From assembly GCA_944391505.1 (NCBI GenBank), contig CALXTV010000011.1, forward strand, positions 1 through 55,980: a stretch of 55,980 bases of DNA. Direction: 5' to 3'. Source of the DNA: an uncultured Alphaproteobacteria bacterium (GTDB lineage: Bacteria > Pseudomonadota > Alphaproteobacteria > RF32 > CAG-239). The notes under the pieces are model-generated. The model had not been told where the DNA came from, ran no database searches, and saw nothing but the letters and a program-made list of their open reading frames with translations. The position numbers and the translations under genes were made by a program. Positions 8,894-15,996 of the stretch are shown piece by piece (position 1 is the first letter of the stretch; every line of letters starts with the position of its first letter).

Positions 8894-10318
8894 TTAAGCC
8901 GATTTTTTAGCTGTCTTTTTTGTTGTTTCTTTCTTTTCTTCTTTTTTGCTTTCAGACTTTGTTTCCTTCTTGGCGGCTGTCTTTTTGGCCGGCTTTTTGC
9001 TTTCGTCAAAATTATACAGCTCTTCAATGGAAACGACTTTTTCGCTTACCTTGGCCTTGCTCAGAATATGATCAACGATTTTTTCTTCAAAAACCGGCGC
9101 TTTCAAAGCCTCAATAGCTTCTTTGTTCTTAAGATAATAATCAAAGACGGCTTTTTCCTGTCCCGGATATTTCTTGGCCTCATTCATAATCGCCTTATTG
9201 ATGTCGTCAGGCGTAATGTTGATTTTGGCTTCCTTGCCGATTTCGGAGAGCAGCAGACCGAGTTTTACGCGGCGGACGGCAATATCCTTATATTCGGCCA
9301 AAAGCTCCTCTTCGCTCTTGGCTTTTTCGCTTTCGTCAAGCTGATTATATTTTTTGGCCTGTTCATACTGATTGACAATGCTCTTATACTCGGCATCGAC
9401 CAATCCCTGCGGAACATCAAAATTATAGTTCTTGTCCAGATTATCAAGCAGCGCGCGTTTCAGCTTCATGCGGGAAGCAGCTTCATAATCGCCCTTAATT
9501 CTTTCCGAAATTGCCGATTTAAGGGCATCTAAATCTTTTTCACCCAAAGATTTGGCAAATTCGTCGTTGATTTCAACGTTTTTGGTCTCGCGCAGTTCTT
9601 TAATGTCAACCGCAAACACCGCATCTTTGCCGGCCAGGTCCTTGGCATGATAGTTCTCGGGGAAAGTAACCTTGACATCAACTTTCTCACCGGCCTTTTT
9701 GCCGACCAACTGGTCTTCAAAACCCGGAATAAAAGAACCGGAACCCAACTGCAGCGGATAGGCGTTGCCCTTGCCGCCCTGAAATTCTACGCCGTCAACC
9801 GAACCGACAAAGTCGATAACCGCGGTATCGCCTTTTTGAGAAGCTCTGTCTTCTTCGATTTTAACCGTTTCGCGGCGGGACTGTGCCAGATATTGCAAAG
9901 CTTTTTCAACCTCTTCGGCGGGAACCTCGGCCGTCAGTTTTTCAAGTTCAATGGCGGAAAAATCCCCGGCCTTAATTTCCGGCAGCTCTTCCAGGCTGAC
10001 CTCAAACTCCAAATCCTTGCCTTCGGCGAAAGCGGTAATTTTAACTTCAGGCATCATCGCCGGACGCAGCTTTTTGTCTTTAATCAGCTCTTCGGTGGCG
10101 CTTCTGACCGCCTCGTCAACGACTTCACCCATAACCGAAGCCTGATACTTCTGTTTCAGCATGGCTTTCGGAGCCTTGCCCGGACGAAAACCGGGAAGCT
10201 TAACGGTTTTGGAAATTTCATTGATTTTGTCGTCGACTTTTTTCTCAAAGTCTTTGGCGGGAATAACGATCTTGAATTCTTTTTTCAAGCCTTCGGATTT
10301 TAATTCGGTTGCTTTCAT
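8894..10318 (-). CDS. tig: trigger factor, ribosome-associated chaperone and prolyl isomerase
   Basis: Binds near the ribosomal exit tunnel and shields nascent chains. From the ATG at 10318 (MKATELKSEG) it is 474 aa; an upstream in-frame start adds 13 residues that do not belong to the family. The ribosome-docking motif GFRPGKAPK lies near residues 43-51. It is followed by an FKBP-type isomerase domain (around 150-245) and a helical C-terminal chaperone domain. The last ~35 residues are an unusual Lys/Ala/Glu/Thr-rich tail (KKPAKKTAAKKE...) not found in the E. coli protein. It lies downstream of tRNA-Leu on the same strand. Confidence 0.97.
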   Translation of the reverse strand: MKATELKSEGLKKEFKIVIPAKDFEKKVDDKINEISKTVKLPGFRPGKAPKAMLKQKYQASVMGEVVDEAVRSATEELIKDKKLRPAMMPEVKITAFAEGKDLEFEVSLEELPEIKAGDFSAIELEKLTAEVPAEEVEKALQYLAQSRRETVKIEEDRASQKGDTAVIDFVGSVDGVEFQGGKGNAYPLQLGSGSFIPGFEDQLVGKKAGEKVDVKVTFPENYHAKDLAGKDAVFAVDIKELRETKNVEINDEFAKSLGEKDLDALKSAISERIKGDYEAASRMKLKRALLDNLDKNYNFDVPQGLVDAEYKSIVNQYEQAKKYNQLDESEKAKSEEELLAEYKDIAVRRVKLGLLLSEIGKEAKINITPDDINKAIMNEAKKYPGQEKAVFDYYLKNKEAIEALKAPVFEEKIVDHILSKAKVSEKVVSIEELYNFDESKKPAKKTAAKKETKSESKKEEKKETTKKTAKKSA

Positions 10319-10367
10319 AAATTTTCTCTTAAAGTTATTAATGTTAGCCAACTGCATTCGCGAAAAG

Positions 10368-10451
10368 TGGTGCGGGCGGAGAGACTCGAACTCTCACGCC
10401 TTGCGGCACCAGATCCTAAGTCTGGCGTGTCTGCCGTTCCACCACGCCCGC
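10368..10451 (-). tRNA. tRNA-Leu (anticodon UAG)
   Basis: Acceptor GCGGGCG pairs with CGCCCGC, followed by discriminator A and an encoded CCA (10368-10370). The anticodon arm has CCAGA / TCTGG around loop CTTAGGA, giving anticodon TAG. A long variable arm (TGCCGCAAGGCG) marks a class II tRNA, and the T arm has GTTCGAGTC. It is 50 bp upstream of tig on the same strand. Confidence 0.96.
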
Positions 10452-10481
10452 AAATTCAGTTATTTAGTTTAGTTTGTTTGC

Positions 10482-10509
10482 ATACTACAGAAAATTTTAT
10501 TTAAATCAA
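10482..10509 (-). promoter_or_regulatory. promoter of tRNA-Leu (and perhaps tig)
   Basis: Minus strand: TTGATT (10504-10509), 16-nt spacer, TAGTAT (10482-10487), ending about 30 nt before the tRNA 5' end. No separate strong promoter for tig was seen. Confidence 0.5.
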
Positions 10510-10536
10510 GCAAAATTAACAACGCAAGAAAATATA

Positions 10537-10565
10537 TTGTAATATGAGTTAATATTTTATAATAT
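10537..10565 (+). promoter_or_regulatory. promoter of the TPR lipoprotein gene
   Basis: TTGTAA (10537-10542), 17 nt, TAATAT (10560-10565), with an overlapping TATAAT at 10558. Transcription would start near 10572. The ATG at 10564 is therefore not the start codon, which supports the GTG at 10621. Confidence 0.5.
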
Positions 10566-10620
10566 GAAGGCAAGTAAGGGAATACCCCGGATTTCTGACC
10601 TCTTTTTTAGGAGTAATCTT

Positions 10621-11868
10621 GTGTTTTCAAGAACCGCATTCAAAAGCATCTGCGCCGCCGCTTTAACGGCCGGTCTGTTGAGTTCCTGCGCCCTTTTCGA
10701 GCGCGATGCCGACGGCGAACCCTCCCATAGCTGGATTGAGGGAAAAAACTATTACAGCTACGGCGACAAAGACGCCACGCTGGCCACCGTCGCTTATTCA
10801 CAGGGCGACTTTAAGACTGCCGAGCAGCACGTTGCCCGGGCTCTTACCAACAACCCGCGCCATCCGCAGGCCTTGATGGTCGGTGCTCTGGTGTATGAAG
10901 AACTCGGCCGCCCCAACCGCGCCCGCCAGTATTATGAAGACCTGATGCTCGTCGGCGGTGACGAAACCACCCTCCTCGGTTCTCCGGACGGCAAACCCCG
11001 CAAAATGAGCGAAATTGCCGGCCAGCGTTTGCGTCTGCTGAACATGAACCAAACCAAAATGATTATTGAAGACAAAGACGGCACCAAAGTTTTCAACATC
11101 AGCGAAGAAGCCGCGGCTCGTCAGGGAAAATCCGCTCTTGAAGAAGCCCTGTTCATCCGCGAGCAAACCCGCGCGGCCGACAACAAAGCCGTTTCGGAAG
11201 CCGACATCAAGGCGGTTGAAGTTCTCTTCACGCCCGAAGAACAGAACACGGTCTCTCGTTTTCTTATTCTGAAAGAGCTCGCCGAAAACGATATGGTAAC
11301 CAAAGAAGAGTTCTTAAACGGCCGCATGGCCAACATCGGCGGCCTGCTGCCGCTGACCAATACGCCGCCGGCTTACGGAGTCATCAAACCGGTTCCTTCG
11401 CCGGACTTGATTATGGAACGGATTAAGGCGCTCAAAGAGGCCGTTGCCTCCCGAGCCATTACCCCGCGCGAATTTTCCGCCGAACGCGATTTGATTATTG
11501 AGGCCATTCTGCCGCCGCACCCGCGCCAGCGTCTGAAAAACAAGGCTCCGTCCAAAAATATTCTCGACGCGGCCAAAGACATCCGCAAGCTGGAAGTTCT
11601 TTACGATCTGAACCTGATTACGGCCAAAGAAAAGGAAAAAGAGCAGAAAGCCATTGAAAAATATCTGGGCATAGCCCCTGCTCCGGCCAAAAAAGCTGCG
11701 GCAGCCCCGGCCGGCGCACCCAAAAGCATGAATCCGGCGCCGCTGGCACCAACCGCCCCCGAAGTCAAAACCGAAGTAACCGTTCAGGTCGAAGAACCTG
11801 CCGCTTCGGCGCCGCAACCCCTGATACCGGCCGTTTCCAGCCCTTTTGAAAACATTGAAATAAAATAA
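10621..11868 (+). CDS. lipoprotein with TPR-like repeats
   Basis: From the GTG at 10621, with AGGAG 8 nt upstream, the product is 415 aa. It opens with a lipoprotein signal (FKSICAAALTAGLLSSC; lipid-accepting Cys in LSSC). A TPR-like segment follows (GDFKTAEQHVARALTNNPRH, then ALMVGALVYEELGRPNRARQYYEDLM). The middle is helical and charged, and the C-terminal ~70 residues are Ala/Pro-rich and probably disordered. It is likely an envelope-anchored scaffold or assembly factor, but no specific function is recognised. prfC follows after 30 nt on the same strand and may be co-transcribed. Confidence 0.75.
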   Translation: MFSRTAFKSICAAALTAGLLSSCALFERDADGEPSHSWIEGKNYYSYGDKDATLATVAYSQGDFKTAEQHVARALTNNPRHPQALMVGALVYEELGRPNRARQYYEDLMLVGGDETTLLGSPDGKPRKMSEIAGQRLRLLNMNQTKMIIEDKDGTKVFNISEEAAARQGKSALEEALFIREQTRAADNKAVSEADIKAVEVLFTPEEQNTVSRFLILKELAENDMVTKEEFLNGRMANIGGLLPLTNTPPAYGVIKPVPSPDLIMERIKALKEAVASRAITPREFSAERDLIIEAILPPHPRQRLKNKAPSKNILDAAKDIRKLEVLYDLNLITAKEKEKEQKAIEKYLGIAPAPAKKAAAAPAGAPKSMNPAPLAPTAPEVKTEVTVQVEEPAASAPQPLIPAVSSPFENIEIK

Positions 11869-11898
11869 TAAACAGATTAAGACGGAAGCAACCACAAA

Positions 11899-13485
11899 AT
11901 GATTGGAACCATAAATCCGAGAAAAACTTTTGCGATCATCTCACACCCTGACGCCGGCAAAACGACCCTGACCGAAAAACTGCTGCTTTTCGGCGGCGCC
12001 ATTCAGCAGGCCGGCGCCGTCAAAGCCCGCGGCGAAAACCGTCACGCCCGTTCCGACTGGATGAAGGTTGAGCAGGAACGAGGCATTTCCGTTGCTTCTT
12101 CGGTCATGAACTTTGAATATGAAAACACCACTTTCAACCTGCTCGACACGCCGGGACACGAAGACTTTTCGGAAGACACCTACCGGGTACTGACGGCTGT
12201 CGATTCGGCCGTAATGGTGCTGGATTCTGCCAAGGGTATTGAAACCCAGACCAAAAAACTGTTTGAGGTCTGCCGTCTGCGCAATGTGCCGATTATCACT
12301 TTCATCAACAAGCTCGACCGTGAAGGGCTCGACCCGTTCCTTTTGCTTGACGACATTGAAAAAACACTGGCCTTAGATGTTACGCCGGCCAGCTGGCCGA
12401 TTGGCATGGGCAAAGACTTTCTGGGCTGTTACGACCTTTTGAACGACCAGTTGATTCTCATGAACAAAACGGGCAACAAGGGGCTGATAAACGCCACCAT
12501 CGAAACCTGCAAGGGCTTGGACGACGCCAAACTCGACGCTCTGCTGCCCGCACATGCCGTTGCCAAGCTGCGCGAAGACGTGACCATGGTCAGGGAACTC
12601 TGCCCTGCTTTTGACAAAGAGCTGTATTTGGCCGGCGCGCTGACCCCCGTATTTTTCGGCAGCGCCATCAACAACTTTGGCGTCAAGGAAGTTTTAGAGG
12701 GCCTGCATAATCTTGCACCGACCCCGCGCGAACAACCGGCAGCCGAACGCACCGTCAAACCCGACGAGCCCAAAGTAACCGGATTCGTTTTCAAGATTCA
12801 GGCCAATATGGATCCCAAGCATCGTGACCGCATTGCCTTTATGCGCATTTGTTCCGGACACTTCAAACGCGGCATGACCCTAAATCAGGTACGCACCGGC
12901 AAAGGACTGAAAGTCCCGACCCCGGTCATGTTCCTGGCTCAGGAACGCGAGCTTGCCGAAGATGCCTACGCCGGCGACATTATCGGCATTCCCAACCACG
13001 GACAGCTTCGCATCGGCGACACCCTGACCGAAGGTGAAAAGCTGCACTTCACCGGCATTCCGAGTTTTGCGCCGGAACTTCTGAAAAGCGTCCGCGCACT
13101 GGATCCGCTTAAATCCAAACACCTCGGCAGCGCCCTGCAGCAGATTGCCGAAGAAGGCGGCGCCAGCGTCTTCAAACCGGTTGTCGGCGCCGAATGGATT
13201 GTCGGAGTCGTCGGAGCATTGCAGTTTGAGGTCATGGCCGACCGCATCCGCACCGAATTTAACATTCCCGTGACCTTTGAACCGACGCAGTATTACACGG
13301 CACGCTGGGTCGAATGTGACGATAAGAACATTTTGAAAAAATTCTTAGACGCCAATCAGATGAACATTGCCGAAGACCACGACGGCGCCACCGTCTTTCT
13401 GGCCCGCAATGCCTGGCACCTGAACAAAGTCGGTGAAGACTTTCCGCAGATTGTCCTGCGCAAAACCCGCGAACAGGTTTTCTGA
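11899..13485 (+). CDS. prfC: peptide chain release factor 3 (RF3)
   Basis: Translational GTPase that removes RF1 and RF2 from the ribosome after termination. The 528 aa length is standard. G1 is HPDAGKTT (about 17-24), the switch region has EQERGISVASSVM, G3 is DTPGHEDF, G4 is NKLDRE and G5-like residues follow. RF3-specific domains 2 and 3 run to the end (MNIAEDHDG, FLARNAWHL). It is distinguished from EF-G and BipA by SDWMKVEQERGIS and the length. Confidence 0.97.
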   Translation: MIGTINPRKTFAIISHPDAGKTTLTEKLLLFGGAIQQAGAVKARGENRHARSDWMKVEQERGISVASSVMNFEYENTTFNLLDTPGHEDFSEDTYRVLTAVDSAVMVLDSAKGIETQTKKLFEVCRLRNVPIITFINKLDREGLDPFLLLDDIEKTLALDVTPASWPIGMGKDFLGCYDLLNDQLILMNKTGNKGLINATIETCKGLDDAKLDALLPAHAVAKLREDVTMVRELCPAFDKELYLAGALTPVFFGSAINNFGVKEVLEGLHNLAPTPREQPAAERTVKPDEPKVTGFVFKIQANMDPKHRDRIAFMRICSGHFKRGMTLNQVRTGKGLKVPTPVMFLAQERELAEDAYAGDIIGIPNHGQLRIGDTLTEGEKLHFTGIPSFAPELLKSVRALDPLKSKHLGSALQQIAEEGGASVFKPVVGAEWIVGVVGALQFEVMADRIRTEFNIPVTFEPTQYYTARWVECDDKNILKKFLDANQMNIAEDHDGATVFLARNAWHLNKVGEDFPQIVLRKTREQVF

Positions 13486-13511
13486 ACAAGCACTTCCAAC
13501 GTGCCGAAATA

Positions 13512-15053
13512 CTAAAACTCCAGCACCGGGTAAACATCACCACTCGTATTCTTATATATGGAGCTCAAACCGTAGTACCACACGTAGGCGTAATTACTCT
13601 CCGACGAAGAAAAACTACCGGAATACTCAACACCTCCGACTTTCGCAATCGCTGTTTGGATGGCGTCTTGGTTATTATAGATATTTTCCAAGATACCAGC
13701 TGCCGGCAGACACCATTTACCATAGGTTTCATCTGTCACATAGTATTTCCGTACTGCCCAAGCGGCTTCACAATAACGGGCATCACACTGCGCCACAATC
13801 TTGTCTGTATTACCACAGCTGTCGTAGTCTTGCGATGCAGAAATGGAATCTGTATAGTTTGGTATGTCTAATATATCAATATATCCCAATGCCCAATACA
13901 CTCTACTGGCCTCACTCGAACTCTTATTCCCATACTTATTAATCGGCCACGGTGCCATAATCTGCCCGCCGACGCCGTTCGGATTCATATAAACGACAAT
14001 TCCCAAAACCGTTCTGTCGGCATTATGATTTTCAGCAGAGAGGCAAGTACCGTCAGCATAATAAATACTGCCAACATTACAGGGCTCTGTTTCAATCACA
14101 CAACTATTTCCCGATGCTTTATATCCGGAGTCACAACTCCAGCCGCTGATTTTAGCCGAACAGTCGGAGAAGTAAGTACAGGTTGCATTGGTCGGACAAC
14201 CGCTGATAACCGCTGTCCGATTCCGACAGTTGTCGGTATACGGTGTTTCACACTTGGTTGAGCAGTCATCCCAGTATTTCATGCAGCCGTAAACCGCCGA
14301 GTTGTTATCCGTACGTTTATGGCAGTTATCCGTATAAGCCTTTTTACAGACCGACGAACACGGCGAGCCGTAATACTCGGCACAGCCGTAGGTTCCCGCA
14401 CTTACACCGGACGGGCAAACACAACCGGTATATTTGCCCCCACAGCTCTCGCCCGATACCGACCTCGGCGACGTACAGTTGGAAGAGTTATACTGGTATT
14501 CCGATTTGCAAACACAGGATTGGTACTTTCCGCCGCAGGAAGCACCCTGACCGGTTTGGTTGGAAGCGCAGCTGACCAGAGCCGGGTCACACTGACAGGA
14601 GGCATACTTACCACCGCAGCTTTCGCCGACACCGACCTGTCCGGCCGGGCAGGTAACCAGATTGGAGGCACATTTGCAGCCTTTGCCGTAAGCCGAGTTA
14701 TAAGGGCAAACCTCGTCAACTGCCTGCAAAGAACTGCAGTTTTGTCTGGAAAAGCCCTCGTTCAGGCACTGTTGTGCACTGTCAACCGAATAATTTTCGC
14801 CCCCGGAACCGAAACCAACATTAGGATCGCAGTCGCCGTAGCCAAGGAAACAGACAGCAGCCGTCTTATAAGAGTGAGCCATATCAATAAAACAAGATGC
14901 AGGCTCTGCCGATAGGGTGGATGTGTGTGTATGTGTGCAATCGGCTGCGGAAGCGTGACCATGACTTAACGCCGCCGCTTCGGGTGAAGACGGAAAGGCA
15001 AAGAAAGCCGCCGGCACCAGAGCCGAAGCGAGCAGGAAACGAGAGTAAGACAT
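13512..15053 (-). CDS. secreted cysteine-rich repeat protein with a C-terminal DUF1566/FISUMP-like domain
   Basis: Probable exported or surface protein of 513 aa. The ATG at 15053 has a GGAGG site 7 nt upstream and gives a clean signal peptide (YSRFLLASALVPAAFFAF, ending near SSPEAAA). The central ~300 residues are packed with cysteines in short repeats. Three units of the type GESCGGKYxSCxC are followed by paired C/Y-rich units (YTDNCxxRT ... YGCMKYWDDC) and a further Cys cluster. The C-terminal part (WCLPAAGILENIYNN, GGVEYSGSFSSSESNYAYVW, VYPVLEF) looks like the Lcl/DUF1566 or FISUMP domains of surface proteins. Many disulfides are likely in the periplasm or outside the cell. The role is unknown. 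Confidence 0.7.
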   Translation of the reverse strand: MSYSRFLLASALVPAAFFAFPSSPEAAALSHGHASAADCTHTHTSTLSAEPASCFIDMAHSYKTAAVCFLGYGDCDPNVGFGSGGENYSVDSAQQCLNEGFSRQNCSSLQAVDEVCPYNSAYGKGCKCASNLVTCPAGQVGVGESCGGKYASCQCDPALVSCASNQTGQGASCGGKYQSCVCKSEYQYNSSNCTSPRSVSGESCGGKYTGCVCPSGVSAGTYGCAEYYGSPCSSVCKKAYTDNCHKRTDNNSAVYGCMKYWDDCSTKCETPYTDNCRNRTAVISGCPTNATCTYFSDCSAKISGWSCDSGYKASGNSCVIETEPCNVGSIYYADGTCLSAENHNADRTVLGIVVYMNPNGVGGQIMAPWPINKYGNKSSSEASRVYWALGYIDILDIPNYTDSISASQDYDSCGNTDKIVAQCDARYCEAAWAVRKYYVTDETYGKWCLPAAGILENIYNNQDAIQTAIAKVGGVEYSGSFSSSESNYAYVWYYGLSSIYKNTSGDVYPVLEF

Positions 15054-15144
15054 GGCACACCTCCGACAGTTGACAAAGACAAAGCCTGCATAAGCAGAAG
15101 GCATGCTGTAAGAAACGGAATAAAACAAAGAAAGCCAACGGAAC

Positions 15145-15181
15145 AAGGTCGTTAACACGACCTTCCGGAACCTGTTTCCGG
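15145..15181 (-). promoter_or_regulatory. two adjacent stem-loops in the 5' leader of the cysteine-rich gene
   Basis: 15145-15164 is a perfect 8-bp stem (AAGGTCGT / ACGACCTT) with a 4-nt loop. 15165-15181 is a 6-bp stem (CCGGAA / TTCCGG) with a 5-nt loop. They lie end to end in the ~145-nt leader between the promoter at 15206-15234 and the ATG at 15053. Neither is followed by a T run, so they are more likely stability or regulatory elements than terminators. Confidence 0.5.
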
Positions 15182-15205
15182 TCAACAACACACCTATTAA
15201 CCTTA

Positions 15206-15234
15206 ATATTAATCCTTTTTGCAAAATGAGTCAA
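15206..15234 (-). promoter_or_regulatory. promoter of the cysteine-rich protein gene
   Basis: Minus strand: TTGACT (15229-15234), 17-nt spacer, TAATAT (15206-15211). It follows directly after a terminator, in the same arrangement as 114-212. Confidence 0.65.
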
Positions 15235-15266
15235 CATTTATTGAAACAGGCCTTATTTTTGGCAAT

Positions 15267-15306
15267 AAAAAACTCCCCTCTATCCTTATTGGAACAAAGG
15301 GGATTT
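15267..15306 (-). terminator. intrinsic terminator after the 15.3-15.9 kb gene pair
   Basis: Minus strand: an arm CCCCT and its partner AGGGG enclose an imperfect inner stem and are followed by six T. The sequence closely resembles the clpX terminator (CCCCTTTGTTCC shared exactly). Confidence 0.8.
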
Positions 15307-15326
15307 CAAAACATAACCACCAGATT

Positions 15327-15518
15327 TTAATAATCTTTACTTGAAATTTTATTCCAAACCTGTGGATTCAACTCTTTCTTGGCTTCCGGCGTTTTCTGCC
15401 GCCGCTCTTTGTTATAAATGCGCAGTTCTCCGAGAACATCATGCATTTCATTATTCGCCCGTGCCAATCCGGCAGCAACCGTCGACTTGAATTTTTCTCT
15501 GGATACTTCTATTGCCAT
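15327..15518 (-). CDS. small hypothetical protein (63 aa)
   Basis: A 63-aa, basic, mostly helical cytoplasmic protein with no signal peptide or recognisable domain (MAIEVSREKFKSTVAAGL... ending KISSKDY). It starts 3 nt after the stop of the gene upstream and has GGGAG 9 nt before its ATG, so it is genuinely translated as the second gene of a two-gene operon. A strong terminator follows. The function is unknown. Confidence 0.6.
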   Translation of the reverse strand: MAIEVSREKFKSTVAAGLARANNEMHDVLGELRIYNKERRQKTPEAKKELNPQVWNKISSKDY

Positions 15519-15521
15519 AAC

Positions 15522-15926
15522 TTATTCTCCCGCTTCCGCCAATGCCAGCAGTTTGTCAAAAACGCCGTCAATAACTTTCTGTTCCTGCTCGGTCAATACC
15601 TGATACAACGGAATATCTTCCAACATGACCAGATTCGTCAGCACCCGCTTCAGCTTCTCATAAAAAACCTTGCGGTACATTTCTTCGTCAACCGTTTCCG
15701 GACGCTTGACCAGCTCCAGAAAGGCTTCATGCCGCGCCAGATCTATCATGTCTTCCTTACGGCACTCTCCGGCTTCATCGCCGGTAATAACCACCGCCTT
15801 GAAAACCTTCAGCAATTTGCGCCCGGCCTCGTCGGCAAAATCGGCCGCACTTTTCATAAACCCGGCCAACAGTTCAAAATTTTTGGCCGCCTGCGACGGA
15901 TACTGCAATACGGCTTCTGCACTCAT
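15522..15926 (-). CDS. hypothetical protein (134 aa)
   Basis: A 134-aa, all-helical, acidic protein without membrane segments (SAEAVLQYPSQAAKNFELLA..., KVIDGVFDKLLALAEAGE). I do not recognise it. It is driven by an almost ideal promoter located within the end of comEC. It forms a two-gene operon with the 63-aa gene (3-nt gap). The pair's different promoter and small size argue for a role separate from DNA uptake. Confidence 0.65.
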   Translation of the reverse strand: MSAEAVLQYPSQAAKNFELLAGFMKSAADFADEAGRKLLKVFKAVVITGDEAGECRKEDMIDLARHEAFLELVKRPETVDEEMYRKVFYEKLKRVLTNLVMLEDIPLYQVLTEQEQKVIDGVFDKLLALAEAGE

Positions 15927-15959
15927 TTCTCAATCCTTCATTGTTTTCAACTGTTTTTT

Positions 15960-15988
15960 ATTATATCTTTTTCCCGACAGCCTGTCAA
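15960..15988 (-). promoter_or_regulatory. consensus sigma70 promoter of the two small genes
   Basis: Minus strand: perfect TTGACA (15983-15988), 17-nt spacer, perfect TATAAT (15960-15965), about 34 nt before the ATG at 15926 and just outside the comEC stop at 15997. It is the best promoter match seen in the window. Confidence 0.8.
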
Positions 15989-15996
15989 AGTTTTTG

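Noticed and set aside
13900..14700. Regular short repeats that might suggest a CRISPR or tandem DNA array
   Set aside because: The repeats are protein-level Cys motifs with variable spacing and codons; there are no constant direct repeats with unique spacers.
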